DNA from: Deltaproteobacteria bacterium
Lineage (GTDB): Bacteria > Myxococcota > UBA796 > SXON01
Direction of reading: 5' to 3'
Assembly: GCA_947483545.1 (NCBI GenBank)
Contig: CANKNP010000080.1
Span: forward strand, 1 to 16,579
DNA length: 16,579 nt
The notes beneath the pieces were generated by a model. That model was not told the origin of the DNA. It did not search any database and saw only the letters and a list, made by a program, of their open reading frames with translations. The translations under genes and the position numbers were made by a program. Below are positions 6,777 through 14,213 of this stretch, piece by piece. Position 1 is the stretch's first letter, and the number at the start of each line of letters is the position of its first letter.

Positions 6777-6781
6777 CGTGT
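6769..6781 (+). promoter_or_regulatory. Probable -10 element giving a leaderless FG-GAP lipoprotein mRNA
   Basis: GTATACTC is followed by CGTGT and then ATG, the mirror image of the arrangement on the other strand. TATACT (6770-6775) ends 6 nt before the ATG at 6782. No -35 match is visible 16-18 bp upstream and there is no Shine-Dalgarno. A leaderless transcript is inferred. Confidence 0.55.
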
Positions 6782-9139
6782 ATGTCACGCTCCCTACACC
6801 TCCTCCCCGCCTCGCTCTCTCTGCTGCTGGTCGGCGCGCTCGCCGGGGGCTGCGACACCAAGGTGACCCTCTCGGGGGACTCCGACTCGGATGTCCCGGC
6901 CGATGACACCGCGCCCGTTGTCGGCGACGAGGACGGCGATGGCTATGCGAGCGTGGCCGAGGGGGGTGACGACTGCGATGACACCGACGCCGCCGTGAAC
7001 CCGGGCGCCACGGAGATTTGGTACGACGACGTGGACCAGGACTGCGATGGCGCGGACGACTTCGACCAGGACGCCGATGGCTACCGCGCGGTCGTCGGGG
7101 GCGGGGACGATTGTGACGACACCGCGTCCAGCGCCCACCCGGGCGGGGTCGAGTCGGACAACGGGATCGACGATGACTGCGATGGCGCGAGCGACGAGGA
7201 CTTCGTCGTCTCCAACGATCTGCTGATCACGGAGATCATGACGCACCCGCTCGCACGGTCTGAGCGGGACGCCGAGTGGTTTGAGGTCCTGAACGTGTCC
7301 GACCGCACGATCGAGTTGAAGGGCTGGACCATCGTCTCCGGCGCTGAGCAAGTGACCATCGGCGCGAGCGTGTCCGTCGCGTCCGGTGCACGGGTCGTTC
7401 TGGCCGCCAACGCCGACGAGAGCGCCAACGGGGGCGTCGGCGCCGCGTATGGCTACGACGGCGATGCCATCCACCTCGACGACGAGGACGACGTAGGCCT
7501 GCAGGTCAACGGCACCACGATCTTCGACGTGAGCTGGGATTCCACGTGGCCGCTCGTGTCCGGCGCGTCCATCGCGCTCGACCCCGACCACTACACCGCC
7601 ACGGAGGCGCGCTCCGCGGGCTGGTGGTGTACCGCCGCCTCGGCCCTGTCCAGTGGGGATCTCGGCACGCCGAACCTTACGAATGACCAGTGTACGACCG
7701 TCGATGAGGACGGCGATGGCTACACCGAGGCCGAAGGCGACTGCAACGACCTCTCAGCGCTGATTCACCCCGACGCGGGCGACACCTGGGACAACCTCGA
7801 CAATGACTGCGATGGGACGGTCGACAACGGGGTCGCCTCCGAGACGGCAGCCGGGACCCTGGTCGGCGGCAACGCGACGTACCTTGGCGTCGCGGGCGCC
7901 TCTGTCGGCGATTGGGACGCGGATGGCACCGATGATCTCGCCACGGCCACGGCGGTGGGCGCGACCAACCTCATCTCGGGCGCGAACGCGCTGATCGCCA
8001 GCGGCGACATCGACGACTATGATTTCGCGTCCCTCTCCGGCGCCGGGTACTACACCGGCCTCGCGCCCCGCATGGGGGACCCGAGCGGCGATGGCAACGC
8101 CGACTTCGCGCTCGGCGTCTACGGCTACAACGAAGCGGCGGTCAAGGCGTACATCTTCGCGGGACCCGTCAGCGGCAGCCTGGACACGGACGATGCCTGG
8201 ACGAGCATCTCTGGGGGCGCGGGCAGCTACGGAGGCGCGCTGCCCTTGACCAACGAGGATCTGGACGGCGACGGCGTCGATGACCTGGTGCTGGCGGAGG
8301 CGTTCGCGTCCTCTTCCAATACGCAGTTCTACCGGGGCGTCGTCTACGTCGTGTCTGGCGCGGATCTCACCGCCGACTTCGACCTCGCGGATGCCGGCGG
8401 CGCGTTTGAGGGCGAGACCTCCAGCGACTACCTGGGGGCCGGCCTTGGCGCGGCGGATCTCAACAGCGATGGGAGCCCGGAGTTGTTCATCGGTGCGACA
8501 GGCGACGACGAGAACGGCACCGACGCCGGGGCTTGGTTCGTGTTCACCGATCCGTTCCAGGAGGGCAGCCCCGAGGCGCGCGCGGTGTGGGTGATCCGAG
8601 GGAGCACCGCCGGCGACGAGGTGGGCTACGGCCAGGCGCTCGGCGTGGACCTCGACGGGTCCGGGCAGCTGGACCTTGCGCTCGGCAGCTTCGCGGCGGA
8701 CGAGGCGTATGTGTTCCTCGATCCGGGCGTCGGGAGCGGAGAGGAGGTCGCCACCGGCGGGGATGTCGTGATGTCCGGCGATGTCGGCTCCACCTTCGGT
8801 ATGCAGCTCTCCGCAGGCGACTTCAACGACGATGGCGAGCTGGACCTCGCCGTTTCGGCCCCGGACCTCGGGACGACGGCGACCCCGGCCAACTGGTACT
8901 CCTACACGAGCACCGGCACGTCGGTGGTCTACTTCTTCGATGGATCAGGCTTTGGCCGCGGGGATATGACCACCGCGGACGCGACCGCCTCGCTCTCGGG
9001 CGGCGCCACCTGGGATTGCCTGGGCGGGCGCCTCTCGGACGCGGCGGACTTCAACGGGGACGGCGCAGATGACATCGCGATCGCTGCGCCGCGGACTTCG
9101 ACGGCGGCGGGGGCGGTGTTTGTGATTGAGGGGGGGTAG
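6782..9139 (+). CDS. Large secreted lipoprotein: MopE-type metal-binding repeats, lamin-tail domain, FG-GAP repeats
   Basis: This 785-residue protein starts with a lipoprotein signal (Arg3, hydrophobic core about 5-20, lipobox 'LAGGC' with Cys24) and an Asp/Ser-rich tether. Two MopE-like putative metal-binding repeats follow at about 49-90 and 95-135, and a third at about 308-345. Each has 'DxDGDGY' then 'GDDCDD/GDCNDL' and ends in 'DxDCDG'. A lamin-tail-like domain at about 145-299 begins 'LLITEIMTHP' and includes 'AEWFEVLNVSD'. From about 355 to the end are several FG-GAP-like repeats with Ca-binding loops such as 'GDWDADGTDDLA' and 'GDFNDDGELDLA', as in integrin-alpha-type propellers. It is probably an outer-surface or secreted Ca-binding protein; its ligand is unknown. 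The open frame runs far upstream antisense to other genes, but the signal peptide fixes the start at 6782. Confidence 0.9.
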   Translation: MSRSLHLLPASLSLLLVGALAGGCDTKVTLSGDSDSDVPADDTAPVVGDEDGDGYASVAEGGDDCDDTDAAVNPGATEIWYDDVDQDCDGADDFDQDADGYRAVVGGGDDCDDTASSAHPGGVESDNGIDDDCDGASDEDFVVSNDLLITEIMTHPLARSERDAEWFEVLNVSDRTIELKGWTIVSGAEQVTIGASVSVASGARVVLAANADESANGGVGAAYGYDGDAIHLDDEDDVGLQVNGTTIFDVSWDSTWPLVSGASIALDPDHYTATEARSAGWWCTAASALSSGDLGTPNLTNDQCTTVDEDGDGYTEAEGDCNDLSALIHPDAGDTWDNLDNDCDGTVDNGVASETAAGTLVGGNATYLGVAGASVGDWDADGTDDLATATAVGATNLISGANALIASGDIDDYDFASLSGAGYYTGLAPRMGDPSGDGNADFALGVYGYNEAAVKAYIFAGPVSGSLDTDDAWTSISGGAGSYGGALPLTNEDLDGDGVDDLVLAEAFASSSNTQFYRGVVYVVSGADLTADFDLADAGGAFEGETSSDYLGAGLGAADLNSDGSPELFIGATGDDENGTDAGAWFVFTDPFQEGSPEARAVWVIRGSTAGDEVGYGQALGVDLDGSGQLDLALGSFAADEAYVFLDPGVGSGEEVATGGDVVMSGDVGSTFGMQLSAGDFNDDGELDLAVSAPDLGTTATPANWYSYTSTGTSVVYFFDGSGFGRGDMTTADATASLSGGATWDCLGGRLSDAADFNGDGADDIAIAAPRTSTAAGAVFVIEGG

Positions 9140-9234
9140 TCCAACGATGGGGCGGCTCGGGGCCACCGCCGCGCCGCAGACCCGGGCCGTCGAACGCCGC
9201 TGATCCCCGAGCGGGCGGGGACGGGTTGGGATAC

Positions 9235-9256
9235 GGCGGGGACTGCCGCCCTTTAT
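9235..9256 (+). terminator. Weak candidate terminator after the FG-GAP lipoprotein gene
   Basis: GGCGG (9235-9239) and CCGCC (9246-9250) could form a short stem with a 6-nt loop, followed by CTTTAT. It lies in the 136-nt gap between the convergent FG-GAP and hisS stops. The stem is short and the T-run only three bases, so support is limited. The rest of the gap holds no supported feature. Confidence 0.3.
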
Positions 9257-9275
9257 CCAGGAGGCGTCGCCGACT

Positions 9276-10580
9276 CTACTGGAGCCTCAGTTGGGGCAGC
9301 AACTCCTCCCGGGTGAAGCCCTCTTGCGTCCCGCTCCCAAGATCCTTGAGCGCGACGGTGCCCCGATCGATCTCGTCCGGCCCCAGCACCAACGCGTAGG
9401 GAATCCCGCGCTGGTTGGCGTACTTGAATTGTTTCCCGAGCGCGCCCGGCTCGCCCAACCACACCTCCACGGCCAGCCCTTGGCGCCGAAGGTCCGCCGC
9501 GAGCTTCAATGACGCGGAAGCTGTCTCCGCCGAGAAGATGGTGACCAACGCACGCACGGCGGCGCCCTGGCCCTTCAACATGCCGCGCTCCTCCATCACC
9601 ACCAGGATGCGCTCGAGGCCGAGGGAGATGCCCACGGCCGGGACGTCACGCCCCGAGAACATGCCGATCAGCCCGTCGTACCGGCCCCCGGCGGCGACCG
9701 TACCGACACCGCCGTCGGTCAGCTTCACCTCGTAGACCGCACCCGTGTAGTACCCAAGTCCCCGCGCCAGGGTTCCGTCAAACGCAACGCGCGTCGCTCC
9801 CAAATCCCGCAGGTGCGCGAAAATGGCGCGCAGCTCTGCGATTGCAGCCGTCGCGCTTCCGGGGGCGATGAGATCCAACGCCGCCTCGACGGCGTCCAAG
9901 TCTGCGGGGGCCGCGAGGATGGTCCAGAGCCGGTCCACCGCCTCCGCCGGGATCCCACGCTCCAGCAGCTCCTTCGTCACGCCGTCCTTGCCGATCTTGT
10001 CCAGCTTGTCCACCGCGACCAACACCTCGGTCTCCCGGTCGGGCACCCCGGCGCCCAAGACCACGGCGCGGAGCAGCGCGCGGTGATTGACATACACCAC
10101 GAAGTCGGAGAACCCAAGCCGCTCCAACACAAGGTGGGCCATCGCGATGCACTCGGCGTCACACACGAGCGACTTGCTCCCGACGATGTCGCCGTCACAT
10201 TGGTAGAATTCCCGGAACCGTCCCTTCTGCGGGCGATCGGCTCGCCAGACCGGTTGGATTTGATACCGTTTGAACGGGAGCGGGAGCCCCTGGTTCATCG
10301 CCATGACCCGGGCCAGCGGCACGGTCAGGTCGTAGCGGAGCGCGAGATCGGCCTTGCCCTCGCGGCCGCCCTCGCCGCGCTCCAGGATCTTGAAGATCAG
10401 CTTGTCGCCCTCCTCGCCGTATTTTCCGGTCAGGGTCTCGACCCGCTCCATCGCGGGTGTTTCCAGCGGCCCAAACCCAAACGCGGTGTAGACTTCGCGG
10501 ATGATTTGGATGACGTGCAACCGCGCATGCATCGCGGCGGGCAGCAGATCGCGGGTGCCTTTCGCGGCGAAGACCGGCAT
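9276..10580 (-). CDS. hisS: Histidyl-tRNA synthetase
   Basis: This 434-residue class II synthetase charges tRNA-His in the cytoplasm. Motifs seen are the N-terminal 'KGTRDLLP', 'ALRYDLTVPLARVMA' (about 80-94), motif 2 as 'QIQPVWRADRPQKGRFREF' at about 107-125 followed by 'QCDGDIVG', the HisA segment 'ARGLGYYTG' at 272-280, the HisB/motif 3 region 'GGRYDGL...AVGISLGLERI' at about 298-325, and a C-terminal anticodon-binding domain from about 343. In HisA the usual Asp of 'RGLDYYTG' is Gly276; other bacterial and eukaryotic-like branches also vary here. The motif 2 wording resembles Bacteroidetes/eukaryote-like HisRS. The ATG lies 2 nt after the aldehyde dehydrogenase stop, so the two are probably cotranscribed. 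Much longer open frames through the upstream gene were rejected because HisRS homology begins at this ATG. Confidence 0.96.
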   Translation of the reverse strand: MPVFAAKGTRDLLPAAMHARLHVIQIIREVYTAFGFGPLETPAMERVETLTGKYGEEGDKLIFKILERGEGGREGKADLALRYDLTVPLARVMAMNQGLPLPFKRYQIQPVWRADRPQKGRFREFYQCDGDIVGSKSLVCDAECIAMAHLVLERLGFSDFVVYVNHRALLRAVVLGAGVPDRETEVLVAVDKLDKIGKDGVTKELLERGIPAEAVDRLWTILAAPADLDAVEAALDLIAPGSATAAIAELRAIFAHLRDLGATRVAFDGTLARGLGYYTGAVYEVKLTDGGVGTVAAGGRYDGLIGMFSGRDVPAVGISLGLERILVVMEERGMLKGQGAAVRALVTIFSAETASASLKLAADLRRQGLAVEVWLGEPGALGKQFKYANQRGIPYALVLGPDEIDRGTVALKDLGSGTQEGFTREELLPQLRLQ

Positions 10581-10582
10581 GG

Positions 10583-12142
10583 CTATTCGCCCGTCCCGAA
10601 CATCTTGCCCAAGACAACGCGGTCCCCGGCGACCGCCGTGTGTTGCATGTAGAACAGGAGCCCGCGCTCCCCGCCGAGCTCCTCGCCGCCGCCCGCACGC
10701 CCGGGGCCCCCGTGCAACATCGACGGCAGCACCATCCCAGGGGGCGTGGCCATGTCTGCGATCTTGCTGCCACACACCAGCATGCGGCCGAGCCATGGGG
10801 CGGCGCCCGCGACGACCTCGCCGATCCAGGGCCGGTCGTCCGAGTAGAAGCTCGACACGAGGCTGCCCTTGCCCTGGCCGATGCCGGTGGCAGCAGAAAG
10901 AGCCGAGCCCTCGTAGGGGATGAGGCTCACGCACGGCCCGAAGACCTCGAGATCGTGGGTACAGGCGTTGGCCCCGACGATCACGGTGGGACGCACATAG
11001 TAGCCCTTGCCCTCGGGCACGTTTCGACCCGCGATGGCGTCCGGCCCACCCGCGGCGATGCGGTTTCCCTTCGCGAGCGAGACGATCCCGCTCCGCGCGT
11101 CCCGAAGCTGCGAGGCGGTGGAGACGGGACCCATCGTCACCCCATCGGTGGTGGGATCCCCGACCACGACGCTGGAGAGGGCATCGACCAACGCCTCTTC
11201 GAACGCGGCGAGGTGCGATTCGGGCAGGAATACCCGGCGGACCGCTGTGCACTTCTGCCCGGTCTTCTGGGTCATGTCCTGCACGATGTTCCGCAGCATC
11301 GTCGCCCACAGATCCCCGCCGATCTCGACGTCTGGGGCACATACGGCGGCGTTGAGGGAGTCGGCCTCGACGGTCACGCGCACGCCGTTGTGGGCGAACC
11401 CGGGGGTGTTGCGCAGCGCGGATCCCGTCGCGTTGGAGCCGGTGAACGCGAGGTGATCCTGCGGTCCAAGCTGGGGAAGCAGGTCGCCGGTGCTGCCACA
11501 GATCAGCTGGAGCGCATCCGTGGGCATACATCCGGCTTCCACCAGGAGCTGTACCGTCCGCCAGGTCAACAGAGCGGTGGCGGTGGCGGGCTTGGTGATC
11601 ACGGGCACCCCCGCGAGGAAGCTGACGGCGACCTTCTCGTAGGTGCCCCACGCCGGGAAGTTGAAGGCGTTCACATGGACCGCCACGCCCGGCCGCGTGG
11701 TGTAGATGTGCTGACCGATGAACCTCGGGTTGCGGGCCAGCTGGATCGCGTCGCCATCGAGCAGGAACTTCCGGTCCCCAAGTCGGGCGCCCAATTGCTC
11801 GCCGTAGACCGCGTAGGCGGACAGCGTGCCGATGGCGCCGTCCACGTCGAACTTGGCGTCCCCACGGGTATTTCCACCGTTCTTCTGGGCGAGATCGAGC
11901 AGCTCCTCGCGGTTGGCGTGCAGCACCTTCGCCATCGCCTTCAGCACCCCCGCGCGCTCCGCGAAGGTCAGGGCCCGCAGCCCCGCGCCCGCAGCCCGAG
12001 CGTGGTCGAGCGCGGCCCCGAAGTCCACGCCCTGGCTCGAGGCCTCTGCGATGACCTCCTCCGTCGCCGGGTTCACGAGCGGGGCGGGGCTGCCGGACCC
12101 GGCGACCCAACGGCCAGACACATAGCTCTCGAGGCGGATCAT
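10583..12142 (-). CDS. Aldehyde dehydrogenase of the PaaZ/BoxD type
   Basis: This 519-residue NAD(P)-dependent aldehyde dehydrogenase resembles the N-terminal half of PaaZ (3-oxo-5,6-dehydrosuberyl-CoA semialdehyde dehydrogenase of phenylacetate degradation) and stand-alone BoxD (3,4-dehydroadipyl-CoA semialdehyde dehydrogenase). Conserved parts are 'LRALTFAERAGVLKAMA' (55-71), 'DGAIGTLSAYAVYG' (101-114), 'HVNAFNFPAWG' (156-166) and 'VITKPATATA' (181-190). The catalytic Glu259 is in 'VRVTVEADSLN' and the nucleophile Cys298 in 'TQKTGQKCTAVRR'. PaaZ's C-terminal hydratase domain is absent. AAGGAG lies 5 nt before the ATG. No other paa or box gene is in the window, so the substrate is open; CoA-linked semialdehydes are inferred. 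It is followed after 2 nt by hisS, and is divergent from the phosphopantetheinyl transferase with about 80 nt between. Confidence 0.9.
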   Translation of the reverse strand: MIRLESYVSGRWVAGSGSPAPLVNPATEEVIAEASSQGVDFGAALDHARAAGAGLRALTFAERAGVLKAMAKVLHANREELLDLAQKNGGNTRGDAKFDVDGAIGTLSAYAVYGEQLGARLGDRKFLLDGDAIQLARNPRFIGQHIYTTRPGVAVHVNAFNFPAWGTYEKVAVSFLAGVPVITKPATATALLTWRTVQLLVEAGCMPTDALQLICGSTGDLLPQLGPQDHLAFTGSNATGSALRNTPGFAHNGVRVTVEADSLNAAVCAPDVEIGGDLWATMLRNIVQDMTQKTGQKCTAVRRVFLPESHLAAFEEALVDALSSVVVGDPTTDGVTMGPVSTASQLRDARSGIVSLAKGNRIAAGGPDAIAGRNVPEGKGYYVRPTVIVGANACTHDLEVFGPCVSLIPYEGSALSAATGIGQGKGSLVSSFYSDDRPWIGEVVAGAAPWLGRMLVCGSKIADMATPPGMVLPSMLHGGPGRAGGGEELGGERGLLFYMQHTAVAGDRVVLGKMFGTGE

Positions 12143-12223
12143 CAGGGCTCCTTGCAAGGTTGCGTGCGGTCGGGCCGCTATCCGGACGCCCCCTTCGCGC
12201 CCAGTTTCTTGATAGCCCCCCGC

Positions 12224-12925
12224 GTGATCGACCCCCTGCCCTTCGCGCCGTACGGCATGGCTTTCCGTGTCGCGCTGCCGTTTGGCCTGCTCGCGGGGGT
12301 GCACCTTCCGGCCGGGCCCGACCCCGTTCCGCGCGCAGCGTTGGCCCGACTGCACCCGGACGAGCGGGACTTTGCCCGCACGCTCGGCGGCTACCGTCAG
12401 GTGCAGTTCGTCGGAGGGCGGTTGGCCCTCGGAGATCTGCTCGGGGAGCTGGGCCTCCGCCGCGGGGGCGTGCTGCCGAACAGCCACGGGGCGCCGGAGC
12501 TCGCGCCGGGCTTTGTCGCGAGCGTGTCGCACAAGCAGGATCTCGCCGTGGGGCTCGTCGCACGCGGTCACGGCGTCGGCATCGGCGTGGATCTGGAGGA
12601 CACAGATCGGCACCGTCCCGGGGTCGCCGCCCGCGTGCTTCGGGCCGAGGAGCTTCGGGCTGTGGAGACCTTGCCCGCCGATCGCCAGTGGGTGGACACC
12701 GCGATCCGCTTCTCCGTCAAAGAGTCGGTGTACAAAGCGCTTCATCCGTTCCTGCTCCGGTACATCGGCTTCGGAGAGGTCGCGGTGTGGCCGGAGCCGG
12801 ATGGCAACGATCGCGTGGAGCCATTCCTCCGGCCCGGCGAGGGCCCGTTCCGTTTTGAAGCGCGGCACTTGTGGATTGGTACCCGGGTTTTGTCGATCGT
12901 CCGGGTCCGGCCGGAGGGCGCTTGA
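12224..12925 (+). CDS. 4'-phosphopantetheinyl transferase (Sfp/EntD type)
   Basis: This enzyme transfers phosphopantetheine from CoA to a serine of acyl, aryl or peptidyl carrier proteins. From the chosen GTG it has 233 residues, the Sfp/EntD length rather than AcpS length. Motifs seen are 'LHPDER' (43-48), 'GGRLALGDLL' (64-73), 'VSHKQDLAVGLVA' with His103, the Mg-binding 'GVDLED' (121-126: Asp123, Glu125), and 'FSVKESVYKAL' (163-173: Lys166, Glu167, Lys171). The start is uncertain: TTG 12209, GTG 12224 and ATG 12257 are all in frame and none has a clear Shine-Dalgarno. The stop overlaps the cobU start (TTGA), so it heads a tightly packed operon with cobU, cobS and a GH3 gene. Its carrier-protein clients lie outside the window. 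A much longer upstream open frame is an antisense shadow of the aldehyde dehydrogenase. Confidence 0.88.
   Translation: MIDPLPFAPYGMAFRVALPFGLLAGVHLPAGPDPVPRAALARLHPDERDFARTLGGYRQVQFVGGRLALGDLLGELGLRRGGVLPNSHGAPELAPGFVASVSHKQDLAVGLVARGHGVGIGVDLEDTDRHRPGVAARVLRAEELRAVETLPADRQWVDTAIRFSVKESVYKALHPFLLRYIGFGEVAVWPEPDGNDRVEPFLRPGEGPFRFEARHLWIGTRVLSIVRVRPEGA
12913..12918 (+). promoter_or_regulatory. Ribosome binding site deciding the cobU TTG start
   Basis: GGAGGG lies 3-4 nt before the TTG at 12922, inside the last codons of the phosphopantetheinyl transferase. It favours TTG 12922 over an in-frame GTG at 12871 and agrees with where CobU homology begins. Confidence 0.8.
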
Positions 12926-13476
12926 TCCACCTCATCACGGGCGGCGCGCGGTCGGGCAAGAGCACGTTCGCCCTGAACGAAGCCCTGCGCATCGCACCAT
13001 CGGGCTTGATCGGGTTCATTGCCACTGCGACGGCGATGGATGGGGACATGGCCGAGCGGATCCGACGCCATCAGGCCGAGCGGGACCAGCGGTTCCTCAC
13101 GCTGGAGGCGAGCGTCGATCTGGAGGTCGCGCTGGCGGATCCCCGGCCCGCGTTGTTCATCGTCGACTGCCTGACGCTGTGGTGCTCAAACCTGCTCTTT
13201 CTTGGGAGCAGTGGGCATTTTCTGGAGACGGAGCCGGACCAGCCCGGGTTCGAACTACGTGTCGGCGAGCTGCTGGCCACGTTGAAAGGTCTGGATCGGC
13301 CCGTGCTGCTGGTCACGAATGAAGTGGGCATGGGCATTGTGCCCGCCGACCGGGTCACCCGGACCTATCGGGACTGGCTTGGCCGGCTCAATCAGCGCGT
13401 GGCGAGCGTCTCCGACCGGGTCACGCTGCTGGTGTCGGGCATCCCGTTGGCGGTGAAGGGCCCGTCGAACCCGTGA
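12922..13476 (+). CDS. cobU: Adenosylcobinamide kinase / adenosylcobinamide-phosphate guanylyltransferase
   Basis: CobU (CobP) phosphorylates adenosylcobinamide and then attaches GMP, making the GDP-activated intermediate used by CobS. From the TTG start the protein has 184 residues, normal for the family. The P-loop 'GGARSGKST' is at 7-15 right after the start, 'IRRHQAERDQRF' at 47-58 carries His50 (the guanylylated His by family), and 'LFIVDCLTLW' at 78-87 holds the Walker B-like Asp82. 'LLVTNEVGMGIVP' at 129-141 and a late 'GRLNQRVASVSDRV' are also typical. The start overlaps the previous stop by 4 bp (TTGA) and the stop overlaps cobS (TGATG), so translation is coupled on both sides. The chosen start is supported by the Shine-Dalgarno and by homologues, which begin at the same 'IHLITGGARSG'. 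Confidence 0.94.
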   Translation: MIHLITGGARSGKSTFALNEALRIAPSGLIGFIATATAMDGDMAERIRRHQAERDQRFLTLEASVDLEVALADPRPALFIVDCLTLWCSNLLFLGSSGHFLETEPDQPGFELRVGELLATLKGLDRPVLLVTNEVGMGIVPADRVTRTYRDWLGRLNQRVASVSDRVTLLVSGIPLAVKGPSNP

Positions 13477-14213
13477 TGCGGGGGTTCTGGCTCGCGTGGG
13501 GGTTTTTGAGCCGACTGCCCGTGCCGGAGGTCATAGACGTTCAACCCGCCGATTTGGCCCGCGCGACACGGTGGTACCCGCTCGTGGGGTTGGCCGTTGG
13601 GGGTGTTCAAATCGCCGCGCTGACGTTGGGCAGCTGGGCGGTGAACCCGCTCTTTGGCGCGGTGCTGGCGGTGGCCGCCGGGGAGTGGTTCACGCGCGGG
13701 TTTCACCTGGACGGGTTCGCCGACTGCCTCGACGGGCTGTTGGTAAACGGCGATGCCGCTCGCAGGCTCGCCGTGATGAAGGATCCGCACGTCGGCGGGC
13801 TTGGGGCTGCGGGGGTTGCGCTGTGGGTGCTGTTGCGCGTTGCGAGCATCCTGGCGCTCGTCGAGAGCGGGCTCGTGATCCCGGCGATGTTGGCCGGCCC
13901 GGTCCTCGCTCGGGGTGTACTTGCCACGGATATCCTCACTTTCCCCTCAGCTTCCCCGACCGGACTGTACGCGACCTTGCGGGGCTCGGTGACCCGCTGG
14001 GATGCAGTGGTGGCCTGCTTCCTCGCCGTTCCGGCCTCCGCCGTGATCTGTGCGCTTTCCCCGGTCCGGGGTGGGCTCGCCGTCGGAGGCGTGGTGCTGC
14101 TGCCGTTCTTCTGGCATCGTGGCTGGGTCAAAAAGATCGGCGGCCTCAACGGCGATGTGGTGGGCGCGGGCGTGCAGATCCGCGAGCTGTGGGTGTGGGC
14201 TTGCCTCGGCTGA
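13476..14213 (+). CDS. cobS: Adenosylcobinamide-GDP ribazoletransferase (cobalamin synthase)
   Basis: CobS (CobV) is an integral inner-membrane enzyme that joins adenosylcobinamide-GDP to alpha-ribazole (or its phosphate), completing cobalamin. This 245-residue protein has the Asp-rich active-site motif 'GFHLDGFADCLDGL' at 75-88 (His77, Asp79, Asp83, Asp86), 'MKDPHVGGLGA' at 101-111 and 'GGLNGDVVGAGVQI' at 222-235. Hydrophobic segments are spread over the whole length, as expected for a polytopic protein. The ATG shares its A with the cobU stop (TGATG); a GTG one codon earlier (13473) would overlap by 4 bp and is an equally possible start. Being directly after cobU matches its pathway order. 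The usual third partners (cobT, cobC) are not in the window. Confidence 0.94.
   Translation: MRGFWLAWGFLSRLPVPEVIDVQPADLARATRWYPLVGLAVGGVQIAALTLGSWAVNPLFGAVLAVAAGEWFTRGFHLDGFADCLDGLLVNGDAARRLAVMKDPHVGGLGAAGVALWVLLRVASILALVESGLVIPAMLAGPVLARGVLATDILTFPSASPTGLYATLRGSVTRWDAVVACFLAVPASAVICALSPVRGGLAVGGVVLLPFFWHRGWVKKIGGLNGDVVGAGVQIRELWVWACLG

Noticed and set aside
4835..6781. Upstream extension of the FG-GAP lipoprotein frame into a 1434-codon open frame
   Set aside because: It runs antisense to the synthase and hydratase genes and has no family resemblance; the lipoprotein signal peptide begins at the ATG at 6782.
12150..12159. Perfect 10-bp palindrome CCTTGCAAGG next to the aldehyde dehydrogenase Shine-Dalgarno
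   Set aside because: Palindromes of this length are expected by chance about a dozen times in a window this size, and it has no loop; there is no second copy nearby.
10640..12223. Long plus-strand frame leading into the phosphopantetheinyl transferase
   Set aside because: It is antisense to the aldehyde dehydrogenase, with low-complexity composition; transferase homology begins after about 12240.
10581..12563. Upstream extension of the hisS frame through the aldehyde dehydrogenase region
   Set aside because: It is a different frame of a real gene, Arg/Gly/Pro-rich, and HisRS homology starts at 10580.
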